Below the pieces are notes generated by a model, which saw nothing but the letters and a program-made list of their open reading frames with translations, searched no databases and had not been told where the DNA came from. A program made the position numbers and the translations under genes. A stretch of 64,000 bases of DNA from Candidatus Synoicihabitans palmerolidicus (GTDB lineage: Bacteria > Verrucomicrobiota > Verrucomicrobiia > Opitutales > Opitutaceae): the NCBI GenBank assembly GCA_020809425.1, contig JAGGDC010000001.1, forward strand, positions 1,302,001-1,366,000. The letters run 5' to 3'. Within the stretch, counting starts at the first letter, position 1. Each line of letters opens with the position of its first letter. This document shows, in pieces, positions 40,606 to 51,261 of the stretch.

Positions 40606-41901
40606 ATGTCCGCTCTTTGGATCAAGAACTCCCGTATCATCGACCCCGCCAACAAGCGCGACGCCGTCGGCGACCTTTTCATTAAAAACGGCCTCATCGT
40701 CGAATCCCTCACCGCCGCCGAACAGAAAAAAGCCAAGATCATCGACGGCATCGGCCTCGTGACCTGCCCCGGCTTCGTCGACATTCACGTTCACTTCCGT
40801 GAGCCCGGCCAGACGCACAAGGAAAACATCGCCACCGGTTCCCACTGCGCCGCCGCCGGTGGATTCACCACCGTCGTCTGCATGCCCAACACCTCGCCTC
40901 CTGCGAGCAACACCGAGACCATTCAATTCATCAAAGACGCTATCGCCCGTGATGCCGTCGTCAAAGTCCTGCCGACGGGCTGCATTACCGTCGACATGAA
41001 GGGTGAGGCCCTCGCGCCGATAGGCTCCCTCGCTCGAGCCGGCGTTGTCGCCATCACCGATGACGGCGACTGCGTGCAAAGCAACGAACTCATGCACCGG
41101 GCCTGCGAATACGCCAAGATGTTCGAGCTGCCTCTCATGGATCATTGCCAGGACCACTCCATGACGGTCGGGGCCGTCATGAATGAGGGAGAGGTCTCCG
41201 CCCGCCTCGGTCTGCGCGGCTGGCCCCACGCGGCTGAAGACCTCATCGTCTCGCGCAACGCCATCCTCGCCGCTTACACGGGCGCCCACATCCATTTGCA
41301 ACACATCTCGTCCCGCAACTCCGTCGAGATCATCCGCTGCGCCAAGGTTCGCGGCGTCTCCATTACCGCCGAGGCCACTCCACACCACATCGCCCTGACC
41401 GACGACCTCCTCGAATCCTACGATCCCAAGTTCAAGATGAACCCGCCCCTGCGCACCGCTGACGACCAGGAAGCCATCATCGACGGGCTGCGCGATGGCA
41501 CCATCGACATCATCGCTACCGATCACGCCCCTCATACCGACTACGAAAAGGATCAGGAATTCGACTACGCCCCCAACGGCATCCTCGGTCTCGAAACCGC
41601 CCTGCCCGTCACCCTCGGCGTGCTCGTCCGCAAAAATCGCTTCAAACTCAGAAAAGTCATCGCCCTCATGACCCGCAAACCCGCCGAGTTGCTCAACCTC
41701 CCCGCCGGCACGCTCACGACCGGGACCGCCGCCGATATCTGTATTTTCGACCCCAAGGAGAAGTGGACCTACGACGCGCGCTCCGGCTTCTCCAAATCCT
41801 CCAATAGCCCGTGGGATGGCGAGACATTACCGGGCCGCGTCAAAACGACCATTGTCGACGGCAAGGTGGTCTACGACGGCCAGTCCGTCCGCAAACGTTA
41901 G
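40606..41901 (+). CDS. pyrC: Dihydroorotase, type I
   Basis: Cyclises carbamoyl aspartate to dihydroorotate. The 431-residue amidohydrolase has the metal motif PGFVDIHVHFREPGQTHKE, GFTTVVCMPNT, the HCQDH and HLQHIS metal ligands, EATPHH, and ATDHAPH with the catalytic Asp. The length and motifs are those of class I enzymes. It follows pyrB by 64 bp, a gap made of T/C-rich near-repeats. pyrD lies elsewhere in the window. Intact. Confidence 0.96.
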   Translation: MSALWIKNSRIIDPANKRDAVGDLFIKNGLIVESLTAAEQKKAKIIDGIGLVTCPGFVDIHVHFREPGQTHKENIATGSHCAAAGGFTTVVCMPNTSPPASNTETIQFIKDAIARDAVVKVLPTGCITVDMKGEALAPIGSLARAGVVAITDDGDCVQSNELMHRACEYAKMFELPLMDHCQDHSMTVGAVMNEGEVSARLGLRGWPHAAEDLIVSRNAILAAYTGAHIHLQHISSRNSVEIIRCAKVRGVSITAEATPHHIALTDDLLESYDPKFKMNPPLRTADDQEAIIDGLRDGTIDIIATDHAPHTDYEKDQEFDYAPNGILGLETALPVTLGVLVRKNRFKLRKVIALMTRKPAELLNLPAGTLTTGTAADICIFDPKEKWTYDARSGFSKSSNSPWDGETLPGRVKTTIVDGKVVYDGQSVRKR

Positions 41902-41966
41902 GCCCGAGTCTCCCTCTCTCCCGTATCGCTGAAAGAAACGGCGGTCCCATTTCGTTCCACTCCATC

Positions 41967-42940
41967 ATGAGCTTCCGCCGCTTCCTCAGCCTCGGTCTTT
42001 TGTTATCGACCGTCCTCTTTGCCTCGGCTCAAGAGCCCGCCCCATCCGCATCTGGCGAGGAACTCAGCCCCGAGGCCGCCGCGGCTTTCGAGGAGGCCAT
42101 GGCCCGGATGTCATTCACCGAGCAACTCCAGGCCGCGGGTGTCAATATCACCACCGGTCCTGCCACCGTCTCCATGGGCGACATCGGTGAAATGGATTTG
42201 CCCGCCGGGTTTCACTTTATCGGCACCGGCTCCATCGAACGCTTCTACGAACTCACCCAAAACATGGTCAGAAGCAATGAGGTCGGTGTCATCATCGCGC
42301 CTGATGACTGGATGCTCTTTTTTGACTTCGACGACATTGGCTATGTGCAGGATGACGAGAAAGACGAACTCGACGCCTTCGAACTCATGGCGTCCATGAC
42401 CGCGGGACAGGAGTCCTCCAATGCCGCTCGCCGCGACCGCGGTTGGGATGAAATGCGTATCCAAGGATGGGTGACACAACCCCGACTACGACGAGGCAAC
42501 CCACAATCTCAAATGGTCCTTCAATCTCTCGTCCTCCGCTGACAATGACGCGACGACCTGGGTCAACCGGCAGTATCCGCCTGCTCGGTCGCTCCGGTGT
42601 CATGAATGTCACTCTGGTCGGCGACGCAGCCAGTTTCACCGCCGCCGAAGCCGCCGCCGACTCACTGCTCACCTCCAACTTCCGCTACGTCGCCGGTGAG
42701 CGTTACGCCGAATTCAAAGAAGGTGATAAGATCGCCGAATACGACCTCGCTGCGCTCGTCCTCGGGGGCGCCGGAGCCCTCGCCCTCAAACCCGGCCTGC
42801 TGGCCAATCTCGGTCTACTCTTCGGTAAATTCTTGAAATTCATCGCCGTTGGCGTCGTGGCCTTCTTCGGCTTCTTCAAAAAACTCTGGAATAAGATAAC
42901 CGGCAAAAATGCACCTCCCTTACGCGAAGAGGATCAGTAA
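41967..42940 (+). pseudogene. DUF2167 membrane protein, frameshifted
   Basis: A signal peptide (MSFRRFLSLGLLLSTVLF to ASAQ) is followed by MDLPAGFHFIGTGSIERFYEL, APDDWMLFFDFDDIGYVQDDEKDEL and MRIQGWVTQP, matching DUF2167 proteins. Near 42481 a shift is required to read DYDEATHNLKWSFNLSSSA. Another near 42570 reaches SIRLLGRSGVMNVTLV. The C-terminus has FKEGDKIAEYDLAAL and two membrane segments ending at 42940 (IAVGVVAFFGFFKKLWNKI). DUF2167 proteins are cytoplasmic-membrane proteins of unknown function. The read-through product would stop after about 190 residues. Confidence 0.8.
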
Positions 42941-42949
42941 CCCTCCACC

Positions 42950-43396
42950 ATGTCCGACTGGGCCAGCCTCCTGATCGTCTTCTGGGCGCTATTCGTCCTC
43001 AACGGTTTCGCCTGGCACCGTCACCCGCGTTTCCATTTTTAGTCTCTGTTCGGTGGCCGTCGCACCAGCGTGCGCTACGGCACTTGGAGTATGTTCAGTG
43101 CTTGGCCCTTTGGTTGGCGCTTGCGCGCTCACGACGTGCCGGTCGCCTTGTCTCCGGAAGGCGTCACCAACCTGCCGGTGGGGGCCGCCGCTCGTCCGAT
43201 GCCCATGCCTCTCAGCGTGCAAGCCTGGCGTTGGGAGGATCTCACCCAGATTGAAAACCGCCGCGGATGGATCTGGTTCAATGGTCACCGTTTCACTCCC
43301 GCGACCGGTCACGTCAGCGCCAAATTTCTGCGCGAACTCGCCGCCACCCCGCCCTCCGAACGCGACCAACGTATTCAACAGCACATGACACGATGA
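42950..43396 (+). pseudogene. Small membrane protein of unknown function, nonsense-interrupted
   Basis: An ATG at 42950 opens one membrane helix (ASLLIVFWALFVLNGFAW). After RHPRFHF comes TAG (43040-43042), then in the same frame SLFGGRRTSVRYGTWSMFS, SAWPFGWRLRAHDVPVALS, WRWEDLTQIENRRGWIWFN and FLRELAATPPSERDQRI, ending at 43396. Without the stop it would be a 148-residue membrane-anchored protein. A TGG-to-TAG change would explain the lesion. I do not recognise the family. It sits in a run of small membrane proteins. Confidence 0.65.
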
Positions 43397-43435
43397 CTGC
43401 GGCCAGACCGTTTACGCCTTCTTCGACGTATTTTC

Positions 43436-44085
43436 GTGGGTCGCACTCAATCCTCCGCCGTAGCTAACCTGGTCGTGTTCAGCTTCGTGGCCATCGCCAC
43501 CCTCTACATCTCCTTGGTCGTGGCCGGCATGGTGGCCGAATCCACCGCCGTCCAACTGCTGCGCGTCGGTATCATCGTGGGTGGTATTTCCGCCATCACC
43601 CACCTGTTCGCCCTCACTCGGGGTTGGTCGGCTGCACGTCGGCTCCGCCGTTTGACCGCCCGCTCGCCGGGAGAAATTCTGGGATCCCACCTCATGCTGC
43701 CGCCCAGGCCTTGCAACTACGAGCGACCCTCGCTGACAGCGTATGGCGCACCCCTCACCCGCTCTCTCCGGCGCTTGCCTTCGCCTCACCCGGCGACCGG
43801 GAACTCGTCGCATGCAACATGTTGACTGATCTCTATTGGTCTCTGCCTCACTCCGCCCGCGCGGACGAGCTACTCGGCCGTATAGCGAGCCATCACCGAT
43901 CCATGTTACTGCCTCTGATCGAAGGGTTGCTTCAACGCGAAGGTATCTCCCCTGCGTCTTTGGTCCAGCCTCCGGTTCGCGAGCAAAATCGAATCTGCGC
44001 CTATTGTCCCCGCTGCCACGATCAGTTCATTCTGGCTGGCGGCCAATGCCCCCATGGCATCGCTCTCCTGCCCCTGACCAAATAG
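43436..44085 (+). pseudogene. Membrane protein with C-terminal zinc ribbon, frameshifted
   Basis: The first part, from a GTG at 43436, has two membrane helices (VVFSFVAIATLYISLVVAG and VGIIVGGISAITHLFAL) and the basic RLRRLTARSPGE. Around 43690 the frame must change to give HAAAQALQLRATLADSVWR, MLTDLYWSLPHSARADELLG and the zinc-ribbon end CAYCPRCHDQF with QCPHG, ending at 44085. The N-terminus may extend upstream in a third frame (YAFFDVFSWVALNP near 43408). Unknown function. Confidence 0.6.
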
Positions 44086-44203
44086 CCCCGCTTCATTGCC
44101 AGGATCCGTCTTTCTCGTTTAGCTCGTGTAACATCGCTCCAGCGCTGCGTCTAGAGCGTTGGCATTTCGGCTAAGTTTGCTCTACTCGCAAATTCCCCCC
44201 TTC

Positions 44204-45067
44204 ATGTCATCCGACGAAATCGAACTACCCGCCCTGTTGGCAGCTTCCAGCCAATTTATTCTGCTGATCGCCGGTGTCATTGCGCTCTGGCGATGTGTAC
44301 TGAGCCCCCGAGGTCGCGCCGCCATGCGTCAACCCAGCCCACTGGGACGTTGGGCCATTCCGCTGCCAGATTTTGGCTTGGCAATTCTCGTCGTCATCGC
44401 CGGCGGGGTCGGTGGCCAAATTGCCGCGAGCCTTCTCTTCAAATCGCTCAATATCGAATCCGACCTGAGTATGGTGGCCATCGGCTTCGGCTTTCAAGGG
44501 GGGCTCCTCGCCGGCGCCGCGATTGCCGCCATCACCGTGCTGAAGCCCAACTTGCAACCCCTTGATGAGCATGAACCCGTTCGTCCGGTACCACCGCCCC
44601 CCAGTTCCACCAGTATCTGGATTTCCGGCCCCGTCAGTTTGCTCGCCGGATTGCCTGTGCTCGTCGCCGTCAACCTGGGGTGGACTTCCCTGCTCGAGTT
44701 TTTGCAGTGGGATACCTCCCAACAACCTCTGGTTAACCTTTTCGCCGATTCCGACTCTTCGCTCACTCTCTTTGGCATGGCCTTTCTCGCGGTGGTGGTC
44801 GCTCCGATCACCGAAGAAGTCATCTTTCGGGCCGGCCTCTATCGTTACCTCCGTGAACGCACACCGCGCTGGGTGGCCCTGGGGGCCCCCGCGCTTATAT
44901 TCGGATCCATGCACGGCAATCTCGTTGCCTTCGTGCCGCTGTTGATCATCGGTCTCGTTTTCGCCTTGGCCTACGAACGCACTGGTCGCATCGGCGTGCC
45001 CATTATCGCACACGCCTTGTTCAACTTGAATACCGTCCTCCTCCTGCAATCCGGCGTCCAAGTCTGA
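44204..45067 (+). CDS. CPBP family intramembrane glutamic endopeptidase
   Basis: A polytopic protein with about seven or eight membrane helices. The CPBP (Abi/CAAX protease) motifs are present: VVAPITEEVIFRAGLYRYLRE with the catalytic Glu pair, GSMHGNLVAFVPL with the conserved His, and IAHALFNLNT. Such proteases act on prenylated proteins or membrane-bound precursors; many bacterial members have no known substrate. I choose the ATG at 44204 (MSSDEIELPALLA) over one 45 bp upstream because it begins just before the first helix. It precedes thiL by 13 bp. Intact. Confidence 0.9.
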   Translation: MSSDEIELPALLAASSQFILLIAGVIALWRCVLSPRGRAAMRQPSPLGRWAIPLPDFGLAILVVIAGGVGGQIAASLLFKSLNIESDLSMVAIGFGFQGGLLAGAAIAAITVLKPNLQPLDEHEPVRPVPPPPSSTSIWISGPVSLLAGLPVLVAVNLGWTSLLEFLQWDTSQQPLVNLFADSDSSLTLFGMAFLAVVVAPITEEVIFRAGLYRYLRERTPRWVALGAPALIFGSMHGNLVAFVPLLIIGLVFALAYERTGRIGVPIIAHALFNLNTVLLLQSGVQV

Positions 45068-45080
45068 CCGCCCGCTCGAC

Positions 45081-46043
45081 ATGCCCTCACCCTTTACCCG
45101 TCGCCGTTCTCAGTCCGTTTCGTCTCTGGGTGAGATTCGGCTCATTACCGAAATACAACGCTGGCTCGGCAATGCCACGCCGCTCGCCCCCGCCGGTATT
45201 GGTGACGATTGTGCCACCCTTTCAGGCTCCCCTCTCCATCAACTCATAACCGTCGACCCGGTCATCTACGGCGAACATTTTGATGACTCCGTTCCCGCCA
45301 AAGGCGTCGCCGCCAAACTCTTTCACCGCAACCTCAGCGACATCGCCGCCATGGGTGGCCGCCCTCGCGCCGCCCTCGTCGCCCTCGCGCTGAGTGCTTC
45401 GGTCAAAACTGATTGGCTGCGAGAGTTCTACCGTAGTCTCGCCACCATTGCTCGCCGTCATCACGTGCCGATCGTAGGCGGTGATATAGCTTCTCAGCCA
45501 GCAGGCTTCAATGCCACCATGACCGTCATCGGTGAAGCCCCGGAATCCGCTGTTCGCACCCGCCAAGGCGCCCAACCCGGCGATTGGATTTTCGTCACAG
45601 GTTCACTCGGCGGCAGCCGCCTCGGTTGGCACTACAAGTTCGCCCCCCGTCTCAACGAAGGCCACTGGCTCGCCTCCCGCGCGGAAGTGCGCTCCCTCAT
45701 GGATGTGAGCGATGGACTTGCCAAAGACATCCGTGCCCTCACTCCCCGCAGTTGCCGTCCTTGCCTGCGTCGCTCCTCCATCCCGATCAGCCGGTCAGTT
45801 CAGGCCGCCGCCAAGAAAAGCGGTCGAGATCCGCTGGAACACGCCCTCACTGATGGCGAGGACTACGAACTGTTATTCACCGTCAATGGCTCCGCCGATC
45901 CTGCTGCGCTCCGCACGGCATGGCATAATCACTTCAAACTCCGCCTGACTTGTTTGGGACGTTTTGAAAAATCTAGCTCCCTGGCTCGTTTCGAAGACGA
46001 AATCGACCTCACTGCCTACCATGGATTCGAGCATCTGCGATAA
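45081..46043 (+). CDS. thiL: Thiamine-monophosphate kinase ThiL
   Basis: Phosphorylates thiamine monophosphate to thiamine diphosphate. Motifs: [75 protein letters not shown] and [11 protein letters not shown]. The length (320 residues) is normal. The stretch after ALTPR ([14 protein letters not shown]) looks unlike the family and could hide a pair of compensating indels, but the flanking motifs are in one frame. It overlaps tsaE by 23 bp. Confidence 0.94.
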   Translation: MPSPFTRRRSQSVSSLGEIRLITEIQRWLGNATPLAPAGIGDDCATLSGSPLHQLITVDPVIYGEHFDDSVPAKGVAAKLFHRNLSDIAAMGGRPRAALVALALSASVKTDWLREFYRSLATIARRHHVPIVGGDIASQPAGFNATMTVIGEAPESAVRTRQGAQPGDWIFVTGSLGGSRLGWHYKFAPRLNEGHWLASRAEVRSLMDVSDGLAKDIRALTPRSCRPCLRRSSIPISRSVQAAAKKSGRDPLEHALTDGEDYELLFTVNGSADPAALRTAWHNHFKLRLTCLGRFEKSSSLARFEDEIDLTAYHGFEHLR

Positions 46044-46458
46044 TCTCCGGGCCGGTCTCACGACGGCCGATGCCGACGCTACCCGCGCCGCAGCTCAATC
46101 CCTGGCCTCCGCCCTGCCCGACGACACCGTTCTCGCCCTCCACGGCGATCTTGGCGTGGGCAAGACCACCTTTGTGCAGGGACTTGCCCTTGGTTTGGGT
46201 ATTCACGATCCGGTTACAAGCCCAACTTTCAATCTCTACACCCTCTACCAGGGGCCTCGCTCTCTCCTCCATCTCGACGCCTACCGGCTCGAGGGGGCGG
46301 CTCCAATCGACGGCCTCATGCTCGAGGACTTTCTTATCACTCCTTGGATCGCCGCCATCGAATGGCCCGAGCGCATCGCGGATTGGCTGCCCGGCGACGC
46401 TTGGCATCTCGATCTCGGAATCACTGCCGACCAACGCCACACCATCCGACTCCGGTAG
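46021..46458 (+). CDS. tsaE: tRNA threonylcarbamoyladenosine biosynthesis ATPase TsaE
   Basis: Partner ATPase of TsaB/TsaD in t6A37 formation of ANN-decoding tRNAs. The Walker A motif is [15 protein letters not shown], followed by [14 protein letters not shown] and [10 protein letters not shown], all diagnostic. The ATG at 46021 ([12 protein letters not shown]) gives a 145-residue protein, the usual size. It starts inside the last codons of thiL, so translation is probably coupled. A terminator follows. Intact. Confidence 0.95.
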   Translation: MDSSICDNLRAGLTTADADATRAAAQSLASALPDDTVLALHGDLGVGKTTFVQGLALGLGIHDPVTSPTFNLYTLYQGPRSLLHLDAYRLEGAAPIDGLMLEDFLITPWIAAIEWPERIADWLPGDAWHLDLGITADQRHTIRLR

Positions 46459-46483
46459 GGCTCCTCGTAGTTTTCGATCCCCC

Positions 46484-46520
46484 AAAAACCCGACCCCTGC
46501 AACAGGAGGTCGGGTTTTGT
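46484..46520. terminator. Bidirectional terminator between tsaE and the RGG-protein gene
   Basis: AACCCGACC (46487-46495) pairs with GGTCGGGTT (46508-46516). An A-run on one side and a T-run on the other allow termination of both convergent genes. Confidence 0.9.
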
Positions 46521-46564
46521 TCGGCTCGAAACCGTAGAATCTAAACTGGCCGCTAATCCGAGAG

Positions 46565-48758
46565 CTATTCGCTTTCTTTCTTTTCCTCCACCGACTCGGA
46601 GTCAGTCGACTCCACCGCAGGCGCGGGGTCCTCAGTGGGGGTCGAATCTTCCACCAGTGCGTCACTGACAGTCTCAGCAACCGGCGTCTCCACCGGTGCG
46701 GAGGCTTCGCCCTCCGGAGGTTGTCGCCGGAACTTCAGCTTCGGGAATCGGTGCGGGCGCTTCTGCTTCGGCCCCGGGGGCCTTGACCACGTCTTCACTC
46801 TCAGGAACAGCTGCGGGAGCATCTGCCTCAATCGGAGCGTCAACTGCCACCGTTTCCTCAACGGTCGGTGCTTCAACCTTGGGTTCGGGTTTCTTGGCCT
46901 GGAGTTTCGGCTCCGGCTTGGGTTTTGGCTTCGGCACTGGCAACGGCGCCGCCGCGAACAAGCTGCCATCGATGAACTCGGTCACGTAGCCTTCAGTCAC
47001 CAGCCAACGCAGATCAAAATGCATTCGCTTGATTCGACGTTGATCTGCTTCTGTGAACGGTGATGTGGTGCCCGTCGCCTTGGATTGCGGAACCGCGGCT
47101 TCTACCGGAGCCTCGGGAGCAGGGGCCGTCGCTGTTTCTTCGGTCGGAGCAACTTCCTGCGTTGCCGGCGTGTCTTCCGCCGCCGGGGCGGCTTCAGTAT
47201 CTGCCGACTCCGAGGAGACCTGGTTCGGGGCCTCAGGTTCGGCTGCCGGTTCGGCGGCTACTGGCTTCTCGACGATCGGATCGAGACCGAGGAATTTATC
47301 CGGCAACTCGCTGACTTTAACCATCGGATGGGTCTCGATGTAATTAATAAGTTCGTCGATCGACACCGCGAAGGTTTGTCCCGGAATCCGGAACTTCCGT
47401 TTCACCGCACAAACATAACTGATGCCCTTCGAACCCTTCTTAAAGATGGTGAATCCTTCCCGACGCAACCGCCAGCGCAGCGCATTGGCCGTATCGAGGG
47501 GGACATGCTGCTGCCGTTCCAACGTGCCTAAAACCGCCCGTTTGATTTCACCATTCGGCATCGAATCCAACGCTCGTCCATGGAATCGACCGTTCTCGTA
47601 GGTCCGGACCGCCTTTTCACGGGCATGCGTCAACAAATAGACCTTGGCCTCGGTCAATGAATCAAATGACACCGCTTCCGGCGCACTGACCGCAGCTTCG
47701 GTAGCCTCAACCTCAGGGGTCTCTGCTCCAGGTGCTTCGCTCTCGATACCTTCGGTGGGCGCGTCCGGTGTGGTATCAGCAGGGGTTTCGGCCGGAGAAG
47801 ATTTGGCGCCGCCGTCACTCAACCATGTGTAGCGCGTGACTTTTTTCATTATCTCCAGCCACGCATCCACAACCTCTTGCTCTCGCACTGACTCGATCCG
47901 GTTCCGGAATGTTTCGAACGGCATTCTCGGCAAACGGGCGGCGTGGTGCTGCTGCAGGGTCTGATTGTAGAGATGGTAGTTGGGCGGTCCCAGGAGTTCT
48001 CCCGTCACCCCACAACGATTGATCACTTGGAAACTGCCCTTGGGAGGATCTGTCTCTACTTGCTCTACTTTAAAGAACTTATCCAGACGCTGCTGCATCA
48101 CGTGGTTGATGGCCTCGTCCTCACTCTCGAAAGGGATGCCATCCGCCACTGAGACGTAGAAAGGACGTTTCTCCGCGCCCGCATCGCGGCTCGGCTTACG
48201 TTCCAATACGACCACGAAACGGTCGTTCTTCCCGGTCACCGTCTTCGCGATATCGAACAACTCAAACGTCCGACATGACGCCCGAATCGTTTTGGCCAAT
48301 GGGACGAAGCTCGTATCCTCCGGATAGAAGGTAACATCGAAATAAGGGCTGATGTAGGGAGGCGGCGGGCCGGCTTGTGGTCCCCGACCATCCCGGCGAC
48401 GATCCCCGCCGCCCCGAGTACCTCCATCTCCCTGCCTGGGACCACCTTGACGATAGCCACCCGGTTGCGGTCCACCTTGGCCCTCACGGCCACGACCTCC
48501 GCCTTGCGGACGGGGCCCCCCGGGACCACCTCCGCCCGGCGCACCGGGTCCACCCGATGGACGCTTGAATCCACGTCTGTCCTTGCGTGGCTCACGCGGG
48601 TCACTACGTCGCGGGCGATCGTCGTGCCCACCGGCAGCGCCGCCTTTGGGCGTTTTTTCCTGGGTCCATTGCGTGCCAAAGCTGAAGCTCTGCAACTGGC
48701 TCAAATCGAGCTTGGTGAACTCCTTCTTTGGTTCTTGGTTCTGTGGCTTATCGTCCAT
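46565..48758 (-). pseudogene. Gly/Arg-rich (RGG) protein of unknown function, C-terminal frameshift
   Basis: The ATG at 48758 opens MDDKPQNQEPKKEFTKLDLS. Next come a long RGG/GPGG-rich linker, a globular region with YFDVTFYPEDTSFVPLAK and FELFDIAKTV, then LPRMPFETFRNRIESVREQ, ALRWRLRREGFTIFKKGSKG and QRRIKRMHFDLRWLVTEGYV, separated by acidic Ala/Pro/Glu-rich linkers. This resembles nucleic-acid-binding proteins but no known domain is certain. Near 46722 a one-base change moves the tail from a short off-frame end to APVETPVAETVSDAL, stopping at 46565. Only the last ~50 residues are affected, so the protein may still work. Confidence 0.6.
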
Positions 48759-49127
48759 GCTAAAACGAGCATTTCGCCCGTGCACTAGGGGTGGTGTTTG
48801 ATAGTAGTCGGCAGGTGCGTGAATGCACTCATCGCGCAGTCTCCACGCCGCCTCATTGCACGCAAGCACGATTCCCACTTCTCCAGCCGGTCCGTGCGAG
48901 ACTCAAGTTCCTCCGGAATTGAGCCGATACTGGGCCTGCAGATCGGAAAAATATGCTGTCACGAAGCTACTTGCCCAACCTCTTTCGCTTGCGTGCCCAC
49001 CGAAAATCGATAATAGTGCCTTCGTCGACGGTCCCATCGCCCGCATCAATGAATCCTCCTACCCCCTCGGATGTCATTCCGCCCCCGCAAGCTTTAAGTC
49101 AGCCGAAATCAGACTGAACTGCTTTCG
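48759..49127. other. Intergenic region between divergent genes
   Basis: No gene, RNA or clear promoter was recognised in these 369 bp. Short frames run on both strands, but none has family character. A decayed N-terminal part of the next gene or of a lost neighbour may lie here. Confidence 0.5.
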
Positions 49128-51058
49128 GTGGTTTCGCTGAGACTCACGCCGCATCTCCGTCAGATTCACTACGACGACGATCATGTGATCGTTAAAAACC
49201 AGTCCGCCCGCATCCTACCTCGCCCTGACTCCTGCCCAATGGAAGGTGCTCAAGGTATTCGCCAACCGCACCATCACCGTTCCTCAGGTACTCTTCGAAC
49301 TGATTTCCGATCGGCGCTGTATTCCTCTACGGGAATTTTACGAAATCATCCTCAAGGCCCACCACCGTGGCATCCTCGAAGCCGCGGGAGAGGCAGGACC
49401 TGCCGAAGCGCCGGCACATGACTGGGGTTTCCGGGCCGCCGGTCAGAAGGTCAGGCCCATGGTCGTGATCGCGTCCATGGGCGCAGTGGTATCCATGGCC
49501 CTGCAGACCTTGGCCTTGCCTACCGAGGCGTGGGAACTCGGCTTGGGGTGGTTGCTGGCCTGCTTACTCCCGAGTGCCGGCTATTTTCTGGCGGCCTGTG
49601 TTGCGCGCCCCATGAGGAGGCTGAAATCTACCAACCGCATTGGCACTGGCGCACCCTCTTTCCTCACTTTAGGGCCGACTTGGATGACGCGGTCATGGGA
49701 GGGAGAGACCCCGTCGTAAATGTCGCTTTGGCCCGACTCGCCCCACTGATCGTCGCTCTCGGGATCCTGCCTTTTCTCCACCCGGGCATTTCTTTCCTGC
49801 TTTTTGCACCTTCATTTTTCACCTTTCTACGTTCTGGTGGTCGCCCGGTCTGCGGTTAATCCATGCCCGCTACGGTCGGCCGACTTCAGATGCGTTCCAG
49901 CATTTCATTTTCCAACCGAATAAAGATCTATGGGTCGCCATTCGTACTCGGCTGCGCCACTCAGACGTTCGTTTTCTCAAGATCCACCTTGGACTCACCG
50001 CCGGTTGGTTGGTGCTCGTGTTACTGGCGGGATCCTTGCCTCTGAGAGCCAATGCGTTGGAACTTTGGCAAAAATACCAAAGCTCGGGAGGCTTTGAATT
50101 CACTTCGAGTGCCATGCTCACCCTCCTGGGCCTGATGGTCACTGGATCTCTCTGCGCCGGATTGTGGCTTCTGGGTGCCGCCGTGCTGGCCCCCCCCCCC
50201 CGAGGTCCTCCATAAAGTCCTCCCCCCTAAAGCGGTTCCTCTTTCCCCTGAACTTATCCAGGAAACCATCAGGGATGCCTTGCTTTTCAAGGGCTTCCAA
50301 CGCGACGAAAAGACCGCCGCCGCCACTCCGCAAAAGTTCAAGCGTGGTCAGATTATCGTGCGCGAGGGCGAACCGGGCTCCGAAATCTACTTGGTCCACT
50401 CGGGACGAGTCGAAGTCCTTCGCGACACGCCGGCAGGTCGTCCCGAATACGTCGCCACCCTCGAGCGCAGCGACAGTATTCGGGGAACGCGCCCTCATGG
50501 AAGCCGGCGTGCGCACCCGCTCCGTCCGGGCCGCCAGCAACTGCGTGCTGCTTGCCCTGCAACGGAACTCCTTCGAGCAACTGGTGCTTTCGAAACTGAA
50601 TCGTCGCCAGGTCGAAGATATTCTCCCAAAAGTCGCCTTCCTTCATCGGATCGAACTCTCCGCTACTTGGAGCCCCCAGGCCATGTTCGCCTTTGCTCGA
50701 CGTGCGCTGATGCAGGTTTTTGAAGTCGATCAAACCCTCCTTCGCGCTCACGACGACAACCAGTACTTTCCCCTGCTCTACGAGGGGGAATTCTCCGTCA
50801 CCCAGCACACAAAAGAGGTGGCTCGTCTCAAAAGCGGCGACTTCTTCGGCGAAATCAGCGCCCTGCAAAACAGCACCGCCACCGCCACAATCACTGTGCG
50901 CACTCCCACTCAATGTTTCGTAGTCGCGAAACGCGAATTTCTTCAGTTTTTGGTCAATGACTTTCACGTGGGTCTTCATTTCGAGAAATCAGCTCCGATC
51001 GTCTCGGTACTCCAATTTTTCCTCTCAAGGGTCGCTCGTTTGACGTCATCCGCTGACC
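49128..51058 (+). pseudogene. PqqD-like winged-helix, membrane and dual cNMP-binding protein, multiply frameshifted
   Basis: In order: a winged-helix/PqqD-like block (LALTPAQWKVLKVFANRTI, SDRRCIPLREFYEIILKA), membrane helices (VIASMGAVVSMALQTLAL, LAPLIVALGILPFLHPG, LGLTAGWLVLVLLAGS), then two cyclic-nucleotide-binding folds: FKRGQIIVREGEPGSEIYLVHSGRVEVLR with FGERALMEAGVRTRSVRA, and LLYEGEFSVTQHTKEVAR with GDFFGEISALQNSTATAT. Breaks occur near 49210, 49600, 49830, a 12-C run at 50190-50201, and 50480; the end is best read as SFDVIR plus TGA near 51058. A membrane protease or sensor role is possible; no protease motif was seen. Confidence 0.65.
50190..50201 (+). repeat. Twelve-C homopolymer at a frame break
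   Basis: The run lies between the last membrane helix and the first cNMP domain of the gene at 49128. Eleven Cs would keep the upstream and downstream frames together. It may be a slippage site or a sequence error. Confidence 0.9.
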
Positions 51059-51261
51059 GGATCAACGCCTCTTTATGGGGCTCAGCGGTCGGGAATTGAT
51101 CTTGCGGGGCCGGCCGTTCGCGTCCGCTCGAGCACTCGCTTTCTTAGAATCCGGGTCGACAATTTGACGGTAAAGTAGTTCGTCTGCTTTAACCCCTTTG
51201 GCCACAGTCTACTCTGAGGCTTTCGGTTGGTCACCCTACCCCCCCCTTCTAATTCCCTTCC

